This document shows, piece by piece, positions 14,065 to 24,000 of a stretch of 34,579 bases of DNA. This DNA is from an uncultured Clostridia bacterium (lineage in GTDB: Bacteria; Bacillota; Clostridia; TANB77; CAG-508). The stretch is taken from NCBI GenBank assembly GCA_948739805.1, contig CAPYID010000022.1, positions 1 through 34,579 on the forward strand. Direction: 5' to 3'. Made by a program: the position numbers and the translations under genes. The notes under the pieces are model-generated. The model was not told the DNA's origin, ran no database searches, and was given only the letters and a program-made list of their open reading frames with translations. How positions within the stretch are numbered: the stretch's first letter is position 1; each line of letters opens with the position of its first letter.

Positions 14065-14744
14065 TGATATCAATATTAAAAAAGGAACTAAAAACCTACT
14101 TTTTAACACCTATAGGATATATATTCATAGGGCTATTTTTAGAAGTATCCAGCCTTATATTTTATATATACACATATGTATCAAGAAGTTTAAACTTTTC
14201 ATATGTATTTTATGACAGTGCAATAATTTTAACATTTATAATAGCCATATTAACTATGAATATGTTTGCAGGGGAAAGAAAAACTGGAACAGATCAATTA
14301 TTAATGACTTCTCCCAAAAGTATAACAAGTATTGTAATAGGAAAATTTATGGCAGCATTAATAGTAGTATTAATAACAGAAATATTTTCATTAATATACT
14401 TAGCAATAATAAGTCACTTTGGGACACCAGACATATCTACACTAGGAACAACACTATTAGGATTTATATTATTAACAATGGCATACATATCCTTTGGGGA
14501 ATTAGCCTCAAGTATAACTGACCAACCAATAATTGCATATATAATAACATTTGTATTCTTCTTTGCATCAATGTATATAAAAAATCTATCAAGTATATTT
14601 TCAATGATATCTTTTATAGACTTATATGAAAAATTTGTAAATGGGATAATTCCGATAGAAGAAACTGTTCAGTTAATAACATTTACAATATCATGTATAA
14701 TATTAACAATAATAATCCTTCAAAGAAGAAAAAATTTGAAATAA
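14064..14744 (+). CDS. ABC-2 type permease (GldF-like)
   Basis: This 226-aa integral membrane protein has six hydrophobic segments (about 15-38, 50-68, 93-120, 128-148, 158-180, 200-220). It has the ABC-2 hallmark loop MNMFAGERKTGTDQLLMTSP (about 65-84), the region that contacts the ATPase in GldF/NosY-like permeases. Its ATG overlaps the ATPase stop by one base and the GldG-like gene begins 15 nt after its end, so the three are translated together. It should form the membrane channel of the exporter. Confidence 0.9.
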   Translation: MISILKKELKTYFLTPIGYIFIGLFLEVSSLIFYIYTYVSRSLNFSYVFYDSAIILTFIIAILTMNMFAGERKTGTDQLLMTSPKSITSIVIGKFMAALIVVLITEIFSLIYLAIISHFGTPDISTLGTTLLGFILLTMAYISFGELASSITDQPIIAYIITFVFFFASMYIKNLSSIFSMISFIDLYEKFVNGIIPIEETVQLITFTISCIILTIIILQRRKNLK

Positions 14745-14759
14745 TGAGGTGAGATAAAA

Positions 14760-16244
14760 TTGAAAAAAATACCAGAAATAATCAAAAATAAAGTTTTAAG
14801 AAAAACAAGCTTTACGATATTATTAATTGCGGTTATAATCACAGCATATTTAGCAATAAACTTAGGGATACAAGCAATTGATATTTCAGACATAGATCTA
14901 ACAAAAGAAAAATTCTTTAGCTTGTCAAATGAATCAAAAAATCAATTAAAAGACATAAATCAGGAAATAAAAATATATATGTTTGGATATGAGGAAGACT
15001 CATCTGTAGTAGATTTAGCCAAAGAATATTCCAAATATAAAAACAATATAAAAGTTGAAATAGTAAAATCTATTACGGAGAGACCAGACTTAGCAGAAAA
15101 ATATAATATAACGACTTCAGACGAAGAATACAAAACAGTGTTATTTGAATGTGAAGAGAGAAATATAAAGGCAAACTATTATGACTTCTTTACAATGGAC
15201 TATACAACATATGAAGAAATAGACTTAACAGAACAAAAAATGACAAACTCAATATTAGGAGTTACACTAGAAAATGTACCCAAAATATATTTTTTAACAG
15301 GGCATAGTGAATATAGTCTAGATAAATACTTTGGAATATTATCTGAAACTCTAAAAAGTGAAATAAATGAGGTAGACACTCTAGACTTATTAGTAAAAAA
15401 TGAAATACCCGAAGATTGTAAAACATTAATAATAGCATCACCATCAACAGACTTTACAGACTTCGAGACAGAATTAATCATAAAATATGTTAATAATGGT
15501 GGAAATATATTATGGCTTTCAGACTATTCAAATAGTGGAACACTTAGCAATACTCAAAAAATATTAGACTTATATGGAATCAATATTTCAAATGATGGCA
15601 TTATATTAGAACAAGATTCATCAGCAATGCTTATACAAACACAAGATTTAATAATACCAAAGGCTAGTAATGAAGCAGAAATAACAAGTGCATTTGCACA
15701 AAGTGGAAAAGTATTATTTATAGATTCAGGAAAAATAGAAATAAAAGAACAGGAGAAACTAGATGAATTAGGAGTAACTGTAACAGAACTTTTGACAACT
15801 AGTGAAAAATCATTTTACAGAACAGACTTAACAAGAAACTCACAGAAAGCAGAAGAGGGAGAAGAAGTTAAATCATATGTAGTAGGAGCATTAGCAACAA
15901 AAACAATACAAAAAGAGAATGTGCAAGAAGGAGAGGAAAGTAGTCTAAATTCAAAACTAGTAATATTTGCAAACAATTTATTTGCAACAGATTTTCCAAT
16001 AACAATTAAAGAGCAAGCAGCAAGTGCAATATACTTTTATAACAATCAAGATTTAATATTAAACTCAATATCATACTTAACAGAAAGAAAAGAAACCATA
16101 ACAATAAGAAAAACGCACTCAACAGTAACATATGCACCAACAGAGACAGAAGACTTAGTAGTTAAAGCAGTAATATTTATAACACCAATAATAATAATTG
16201 CAATAGGAATAACAATATGGATACTAAGAAAACGTAGAAAATAG
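14760..16244 (+). CDS. GldG-like auxiliary component of the ABC transporter
   Basis: This 494-aa protein has one N-terminal membrane helix (about 16-36), a large extracytoplasmic region and a C-terminal helix (about 466-488) followed by LRKRRK. It begins with a TTG start after GAGGTGAG. The segment DLTKEKFFSLSNESKNQL (about 45-62) and the block VPKIYFLTGHSEYSLDKYFG, followed later by NGGNILWLSDYSNSG, match the GldG / ABC-type uncharacterised transport family, which has a GATase-like (ThuA-like) fold. It probably works outside the membrane with the permease. In many Firmicutes a DUF4340 gene follows; here the operon ends at a terminator instead. Confidence 0.88.
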   Translation: MKKIPEIIKNKVLRKTSFTILLIAVIITAYLAINLGIQAIDISDIDLTKEKFFSLSNESKNQLKDINQEIKIYMFGYEEDSSVVDLAKEYSKYKNNIKVEIVKSITERPDLAEKYNITTSDEEYKTVLFECEERNIKANYYDFFTMDYTTYEEIDLTEQKMTNSILGVTLENVPKIYFLTGHSEYSLDKYFGILSETLKSEINEVDTLDLLVKNEIPEDCKTLIIASPSTDFTDFETELIIKYVNNGGNILWLSDYSNSGTLSNTQKILDLYGINISNDGIILEQDSSAMLIQTQDLIIPKASNEAEITSAFAQSGKVLFIDSGKIEIKEQEKLDELGVTVTELLTTSEKSFYRTDLTRNSQKAEEGEEVKSYVVGALATKTIQKENVQEGEESSLNSKLVIFANNLFATDFPITIKEQAASAIYFYNNQDLILNSISYLTERKETITIRKTHSTVTYAPTETEDLVVKAVIFITPIIIIAIGITIWILRKRRK

Positions 16245-16260
16245 AATCATAAAAAAACAA

Positions 16261-16292
16261 AAATCACCATAAAATAAATATGGTGATTTTTT
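16261..16292 (+). terminator. terminator of the ABC operon
   Basis: AAATCACCATA and TATGGTGATTT form an 11-bp perfect stem with a T run (TTTTTT), 17 nt after the GldG-like stop. Confidence 0.9.
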
Positions 16293-16372
16293 CCTTATAG
16301 TCGGAAAATCAAATCAGTCGAGAACAAATTAAATAAAAATCTTTGATTATTATTTGTTCTATTGGAGGGAAT

Positions 16373-17381
16373 ATGTCAGGAATAATTAAAATAACATTTG
16401 CAATAATAGGGATAATCATAGGTGCAGGATTTGCATCACGGGCAGGAAATATACTCATTTTTTTACTCATTTGGAAAATGGGGAATATTTGGGATAATCA
16501 TATCGTCAATATTTTTAGGAATAATAGTATATAAAACTCTAATAATATCAAAAAAATACAATTTAAATAATTATAATCAAATATTAGATAAAATAATAAA
16601 AAGTACAATAATAAAAAAAATCATAAAAATAATAATAAATATATTTTTAATAAGTTCATTCTATATAATGATAGCAGCATTTTCGGCATACTTTTATCAA
16701 GAATACAATATAAACAAAATAATAAGCTCAATATTTTTGGTATTATTATGCTATATAATCTTTAATAAAAATGTAGAAAAAATAATACAAATAAATACCA
16801 TATTAATTCCAGTAATAATAATTATATTTATAATATTTGGAATAAACAATATTAATAAAATAGACAATGTAAATATTATACAACAAAAAAATAATTTTCT
16901 ATGGATAATTAGTGGAATTATATACACGAGTTATAATAGTATAACTCTAATAGGTCTTACGGGGATAATGAATAAATACCTAAAAGATAAGAAAAGTTGT
17001 ATAAATGTTGCAATATTAACATCTATAATAATCATGGCATTAGGAATAATAATTTATTTGTTGTTAATAAATGTAGACAAACAAGTAGAAATACCAATGC
17101 TATATGTAGCCAATAAATTTGGTGGGATATATAAAATTCTATATAGTATAACAATACTAATAGCAATATTTACAACAGCTATATCAGAAGGATACACTTT
17201 TTTAGAAAACGTAAGTGGGAATAACACAAAAAAATATAAAATAATAAATCCGATAATGTGTACATTAGCAGTTCCAATATCATTACTTGGATTTGCAAAC
17301 TTAGTTAATATTATATATCCTATTTTTGGAATAATAGGGATGCTTCAAATAATATCGATTTTAAAAGTTAAAACAATGTAA
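16373..17381 (+). pseudogene. YkvI-like membrane protein, single-base frameshift
   Basis: The start ATG (16373) follows TTGGAGGG and the frame reads MSGIIKITFAIIGIIIGAGF. It then breaks at an extra C (16439). In the next frame the protein continues ASGQEIYSFFYSFGKWGIFG and runs to the stop at 17381. The restored protein is about 335 aa with roughly ten membrane helices and the G-A-G-F-A-S-G-Q-E motif of YkvI-type transporters, which belong to the LeuT-like/APC superfamily; the substrate is unknown. Everything downstream of 16439 is a clean, typical membrane ORF. Either a recent inactivation or an assembly indel. Confidence 0.85.
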
Positions 17382-17487
17382 ACTAACTCTATAAATGTCA
17401 GTTATTTAAATATTACAATTTTGTAATAATCGATGAAATTACCCTGAGGGATTGAGAGTTAATATTTAAATATATATTAAATTGTGA

Positions 17488-17703
17488 TACTATTTACTAT
17501 ATATTAAGTTTGAAAATGGGGAGCAAAAAATTTTTAATATGAATGAGAATTTAAAATTTAAATTTTATGAAAAGTTAAGAGACAAGAAAAATTTTATAAA
17601 TGTTAAAATATCTGGAATTAATATTGAGTGGGCAACTGATGAAGACATCGCTCCTGAAACACTATATTATGAAAGTATACCTTTAAAAATAAAGGTAAAT
17701 TAG
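17488..17703 (+). pseudogene. DUF2442 protein, 5'-truncated
   Basis: An open frame without a start reads YYLLYIKFENGEQKIFNMNE, then NLKFKFYEKLRDKKNFINVK and ISGINIEWATDEDIAPETLY up to the stop at 17701-17703. This is the DUF2442 pattern (F-E-N-G-E-K-K-I-F-D, a K-L-x-D-x-x-x-F motif, then I-x-W and P-E-T-L-Y). The usual first 10-15 residues are lacking, and a TGA precedes the frame. An internal ATG at 17539 would give 54 aa, but without a good ribosome site. DUF2442 proteins are often paired with DUF4160 genes in toxin-antitoxin-like modules; no partner is present. Probably a decayed remnant. Confidence 0.7.
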
Positions 17704-17721
17704 AAGAATTAAATATATAGG

Positions 17722-17752
17722 AATAGACATAGAGAAATTCTATGTCTATTTT
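17722..17752 (+). terminator. terminator after the DUF2442 remnant
   Basis: AATAGACATAG (17722-17732) and CTATGTCTATT (17740-17750) are perfect arms followed by TT. It insulates the surface-protein promoter downstream. Confidence 0.75.
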
Positions 17753-17825
17753 AATATGCCCAATCCCAATATTCCCTAGGAAATATACAAAAAACTTAAT
17801 AAAATTGTAACAGAAAAGATATGAA

Positions 17826-17909
17826 AATTTAACATAAAAAACTGAAACCTGCAAAATACAGTTCCGTAGACATGTAGAAAACACTAGAAAAATGGCAAAT
17901 TTTGTGTTA
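17826..17909 (+). promoter_or_regulatory. conserved upstream box of surface-protein gene 1
   Basis: This stretch aligns with 25935-26018 upstream of gene 2. Shared blocks are AATTTAACATAAAAAA, TGCAAA, TTCCG-(T/C)-AG and TGTAGAAAAC followed by GAAAAA. It lies directly upstream of a shared promoter. A shortened relative (TTTCCGTAG...AACGCTAAAA) is at 31355-31377. It is probably a regulator-binding region for this gene family. Confidence 0.65.
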
Positions 17910-17938
17910 TTGAAAAAGAAAAAACAAGATACTATAAT
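17910..17938 (+). promoter_or_regulatory. promoter of surface-protein gene 1
   Basis: TTGAAA (17910-17915), 17-bp spacer, TATAAT (17933-17938). The same promoter with the same spacing is found upstream of gene 2, which supports it by comparison. Confidence 0.8.
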
Positions 17939-17987
17939 AAAATTAAAATAATAATAAAATCTTGTAGATAGAAATCGAGGAAAAGCG

Positions 17988-18074
17988 ATGTTTAACAAAT
18001 GGGAAATAGATAAGATATTTACAAAAACTTTTTCTTGCACTTTGTGTAAGGGGAAAGAAAGGAGGATGAAATGA
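17988..18074 (+). CDS. 28-aa leader ORF translationally coupled to surface protein 1
   Basis: ATG at 17988 follows CGAGGAAAAG at good spacing. The 28 codons read MFNKWEIDKIFTKTFSCTLC, then KGKERRMK. The stop TGA overlaps the ATG of the 2594-aa gene as ATGA (18071-18074), and the big gene's ribosome site AAAGGAGG lies inside this ORF. It has a C-x-x-C pair and a basic tail. Such an overlap typically couples translation of the second gene to the first. The surface-protein gene 2 has no equivalent ORF. Whether the peptide itself does anything is unknown. Confidence 0.6.
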   Translation: MFNKWEIDKIFTKTFSCTLCKGKERRMK

Positions 18075-21000
18075 GAAAGGCACCAAAGAAGACTTTGATA
18101 ATATTGTCAATGCTTCTCATTATATCTATAATTGCATTAGCAAGTAATAAGATATTTAATTCATATGCAAGTGCTGAAGAAGCAGAAGCTAATACAAATG
18201 GTAATAAAGGAACACAGCTTATATATTCATTTGTAGGAAATAATGGCTATGCTGATAATGTAGAAATTAAGGAGATACGTTCAGGAGACAGTACGAGCAT
18301 AACAATTCCAGATACACTGACGACAAGTGATGGAAGAAAATTTACTGTTAGAAGCATTGGTAATGGTTCAAGTAAAGCATTAGGAGATAGAGCTTGGACA
18401 AAACTTGTAATTTCTAAAAATATACAAACAATAAATGCAAATGCTTTTAAAGATTATACAACAATAGACAGAGTCAGTTTTAAAGGTGGTTCATTGTGTT
18501 CAACAATTGGAGATAATGCATTTTCAGGATGTACATCATTGGAAATGATAAGAGATGCAAATGCAGACTTTACATGTGATGCTGAAACTCCATGTACACC
18601 TGTAGCAGTGGATAATGGAGCCAATCATGCTGATAGTTGCACAAATAAAGGTGCTGGAATTACAGATCATAGATATAAATTACCAGCATCAATTCAAACA
18701 ATAGGAGCAAATGCATTTAATGGTTGTAGTGCATTAAAAGCCTTAAACTTAAATACTGGTGTTACGACTGTTGGAGCAGGTGCCTTTACAGGAGCTCTTG
18801 AAACATTAACAATAAATAGTAATATACAAAATCATAATAATGCATTCAAAGGGCATACAGGAATTACTAGAATAAACATAGGTAAATATTGTACAATTAT
18901 ATATAATAATATGTTTGAGGGATGTACAAATTTAGGATTAGTTAAATTTAATTCAGGCTCAACATGTTCAATTATTAAAGCAAACGCATTTGCAGGATGC
19001 ACTAAGTTATCAAACATAAAAGATAATAGTACTAATAATAGATTACCAAAATCAGTTACAACAATAGATGATTATGCTTTTTATAATTGTACAGCATTAA
19101 CAGAATTAAATTTGAATACAGGAGTAACAACCCTTGGGGAAAATACGTTTAAAGGAACAACACCACTCACAACATTAACAATTAATAGTGACATAGCAAA
19201 TCACAATAATGCATTTAAAGGACACACAGGAATTACTACATTAAAATTTGGTAGTAGTTGTACAAGTATATATGACAGTATGTTTGAAGGATGTACAGGG
19301 ATTACGACAGTAAGACAAACAAATAATATAAAGCTAATAGGAGCAAGAGCATTTTTGGGATGCTCATCATTAGGTGGACATGGTAGAAGAGTAAATGAGA
19401 AAGAACATAGAACTCATCACATTACTTATTCTACAAATAAAGAACTAGAGGTAGGAAAAGATGCATACCGTTTTGGAGGATATGCACCAGGAGCAGAAGC
19501 AGATAAGCCAACTATTAATATTACACAAAGTGTAGAAAAAGCTAATAACGATACATATTATGCTGATGGTATAGGAAAAGTAACAATGAATATATCTGCG
19601 ACAGATGAAGCAAAAAGAAATGCAAAAGATTATATTGTGTGTTTAGATACGACAGGTAGTATGGCTAATAAGACAAAAGTGTTGGATGAAAAAGGAAACA
19701 AAAGAAGTAAAATGCAAATTGCTGTAGAAGCATTGAAATTATTAGCAACAAGAATATATGAAGAAAACCCTGAAAATAGGTTAGCAATTGTTACACAAAA
19801 AGGTGATTCATATTTGTTTATGGATTTTATAGATGGAACTGGTAATATAACAGTAGATATAAAAGATAAGGACGGAAATACAACGACAAAAACAATGACA
19901 ATGGCAGAATATATAGTAGATATACTAATTGGAAATATGAGCTGCAATTCAAAAGGAAATAAAACATATGGAAATAAAGGGATTTATTATGAATCTTATA
20001 TACCATATGAGGGAGCTAATTTAGGAACAAACTATAAAACAGGACTATTTACAATGGCAGATATTATTGCTGAAAGAACAGAAGGAAGGAATAGAAATGT
20101 ATATGGAATATTTATTAGTGATGGAGAGGCAAATAGAGACACTGGAAAAACGCAAGGAGCGGGTGCACAAATAAAGGGATTTTGTGATGCAGTGTGGTCA
20201 GTATCTGTGGCTATAACAAGTGATCAAGGAGATCCTAAAGATCCTTCAGATGAGGGAGAGGAAAAAGAAGAAGAAGAAGAAGGACCTATAGAAGAGATAC
20301 CCAGCAATAATGATAAAGCACGTTACTTAAGATACATTAATACTATCTGGGGAGATAAGGAGCTATACTTTGATTTTCCAGATGCAGGAGAACTAGAAAC
20401 AAATTTCAAAGCATTTATGAACTCAATTGTAGACGTAAGTACATCATCATTAAAAGATATAACCTTTAAAAGTAGATTAAACACAGACATGTGGGAATTT
20501 TATACAGCAGACGGCTGTTCAAATGCAGAAGGCTTAAGCACTTCAGGAACGGATGCAACAGTAACAATAGATAGAATAGGAAAAGAAGGTAAAACATACA
20601 GTTATTATATAAAACTAAAAGATGATAAAAGAGATGTTTCGAATGATGACATACTGGTGTCAAATTATCTGTCTGCTAGTTATATGATAACAGGAGGAAT
20701 AGCCAATGGACAGACAGAGACAACGGAATATACAGAGCGACTGAAATTAGATTGGATAGCATCACATATATTAACAATAGACCCAAATAATGGAACAATA
20801 GATGGAAAAAGTGATAAGCAAACAAAGAAATTAGCATATCAGGCAGTAGAAAGTCTACCTACTCCAATAAGAAATGGATATAAATTTAAAGAATGGAAAC
20901 TAATAACACAAAATTCAGGAGGAGTACTAGACAATACAAACAACCAATTTACAATGGGAGACAAAGACGCAGAAATACAAGCACAGTGGACTGCTAATTC

Positions 21001-24000
21001 TATAATAGTAAAAATAACAAAAACTGACAGTATAACAGGAGAAAAACTAAATGGAGCAACATTTGGGCTATATGAATGGAATGGGAGAGATTATACAAGA
21101 AAAGAAACAATTAAAGAAGCAGAAGGTGAAGAAGGATATTATGTTTCTTCAAGAGTATATTATACAGATACAAATTTAGGGAAATACAGAGTAGTAGAGG
21201 AACAATCACCAACTTATTATACAAATTCAAACTATTATAAAGACTTATTAATAGGAAATGAAAGTCAAAAAACTGAAATTATAAACTTAACAAACGAACC
21301 AAACAAAGTAAGAGTAGCAGCAACTAAAATAGACAGTGAATCAAAAAATAAACTAGAAGGAGTAACATTCACAATATATGAATGGGACACAACAATAAAT
21401 AATTATAAGGAATATTCAAGATATGATGACAGAAACGAACAAGACGAAACAATGCATTTCCAGCAAGATAGAACATATTTAAGTGAATGGTTATATGCAA
21501 ACAAAGACAACGAAGGAAAATTCAGAATAATAGAAACAGGAACACCAGAAGGGTACTATGGAGACTTTAGTAATGGAGCAAAAAAATGTAATGATATAAC
21601 AATAACAGGAGGAAACAATGGAGATACAATAAATTTAAGCAACTCAACAGATGGGTATGAAAACATAAGAGTAAAAGGAACAATAAATATAACTAAAATA
21701 GACAGAGAAACAAACAAGACACTAGCACAAGGAGATGGTACACTAGATGGAGCAGTATATGGACTATTTGCAGCAGAAGACATATATCATAAAGATAAAG
21801 TAACAGGAAGATTATATGAGGCTAATCGATTAGTAAGAGACGCAAGAACAGTAAATGGGAAAATAACATTTGAAGGAATAGAAATAGGAAGATATTACAT
21901 AAAAGAAATAACAGCACCAAAAGGATACCTATTAAATGAAGAAAAATACTACGTAAATATGGACTATGAAGGAGAAACAGTACCACACTTAACAAAAAAT
22001 GTAACAGTAAATGAACAAGTAAAAAAACAAGCATTTATACTACAAAAAATAAGTTCAAACAGTGGCTCAACAGAAAGAGAACCATTAGAAGGAGCTGGAT
22101 TCAAAATATTCCTAATAAAAGACCTAGCAGGAGTAAAAAATGGAACAATAAAACCAGGTAGTGGAGGAAAATATAATCCAAGCAGTTTTATTGGATATGA
22201 CTTTACAAATGAACAAACAGCATTAGACTACAGAACAAACTCAGAAGGAGTAAGAATACCAGAAGCATTTACAAACAAGCAAGGACAAATAGTAAGTCCA
22301 GAACTAGCATATGGGCAATATGTAGTAATAGAAAGTACAGTTCCACCAAATGTAGCACCAATAATACCATTTATAGTAACAATAGAAGAAGACAGCAGAA
22401 CACCACAAAATCAAAGAATAGTTGATGACGTAGAATTTGAGGCACTTGCCAAAGTAATAAAAAAGGACAGTCTAACACATAAAAACGTATTAAACAAAAA
22501 TGCCAAATATAGGATATGGAGTGTAACAGAAAACAAATATATAGAGCACACAATTGCATATCCAACAGTACAAGTATTTGGAACAGAAGAAAATCCATAT
22601 CAAACAAATGAAAAAGGAGAATTCTTAACTCCTATGAAATTACAAATAGGAGAATATGAATTAAGAGAAATATCAGCACCAGAAGGATATATACTAACAG
22701 GACATGAAGGAAAAATACAAGAAGGAGAATACACAGAAACTCCATCATCAGTAGTTAATTTTAGTATATCAACAAACAGGGTATACTATGAGGATCCAGA
22801 CGCAAAACAAATAGTAATAAATGTAGAACAATACAATGATCAAATGCTCGGAGAACTAAAAATGACAAAAACAGGAGAAAAACTATCAGGAACAACAACA
22901 AGAGAAGATGGGACAGTAGAACCACTATATGAAGAAGTAGGAATACAAGGAGCAGAATTTGAAATATATGCAAGAGAAGACATATGGTCACAAGACAATC
23001 AAGGAACAAAACTATGTGGAAAAGATGAACTAGTCAAGAAGATAACAACAAATGAGCAAGGAATAACATATTTAGACAACTTACCGATTGGACAATACTA
23101 CATAAAAGAAGTAAAAGCAGGAGAAGGATTTACAATAAACAATGAAATAAAAGAATTTGATATCACATATCAGGGAGACAAAACATCAACACAAGTAGTA
23201 GAAGTAAGCTATAAAAACGAAAGACAAAAAATAGACTTAAATGGAAAAGGTGGACTAGAAGTAGAAAAAATAGCAGACAAAACAGTATATAAACCAGGAG
23301 AAGAAATAACATACACAGTAAAAATATCAAACACAACACAATATAATATGAAAAACATAAAAATAGAAGAAAAAATGATAGAAGGAAAATTCGAAGACAT
23401 ACAAGAAGAAAACATAACAAAAACAGGAGACAAAACAGTAGAAATAAAGGAACTAAAATCAGGAGAAACAATACAACTAAAATTCATAGTAGCAGTAGAT
23501 GAAATATCAAAACTAGACAACGATACAGAAAAAATACTAGTAAAAAACAAAATAATAGCAACAGGAAAAGTAATAAAACCAATCCCAACTCCACCACCAG
23601 GGTACCCACCAGAAGTAGAAGAAGACATAGAAGGTGAAGGAGAAGAAGAAGTAATAATATCAAAAAAAGACTTAATTATAGTAAAAGAAGCGGTAAAAGA
23701 AGAATATCAACCAGGAGAAACAGCACAATACATAATAAAAGTAATAAACAATGGAAATCAAGACATAACAAAAATACTAGTAGAAGAACACATGCTAAAT
23801 GGAAGATTCATATATTTAGAAGAAAGCAATAAATATGGAGTAGAAATTGCAAACGAAGGACAAAAAGTAGCAATAAACAGGATAGAGCCAGGAGAAACAG
23901 TAATATTAAGATATGAATACACAATAACACAAGACACAAAAGTTGAAATGGATGAAAACAAAAATATGATACTAGGAAACAAAGTAACAGCAAAAGGAAA

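Noticed and set aside
17870..17882. Spo0A box
   Set aside because: TGTAGAA differs from the TGTCGAA consensus at the central C; one near match shared by two paralogous regions is not enough.
17820..17987. Possible cyclic-di-GMP or other riboswitch ahead of surface gene 1
   Set aside because: The conserved block lies upstream of the promoter rather than in the transcript, and no GEMM-type core or tetraloop-receptor was found.
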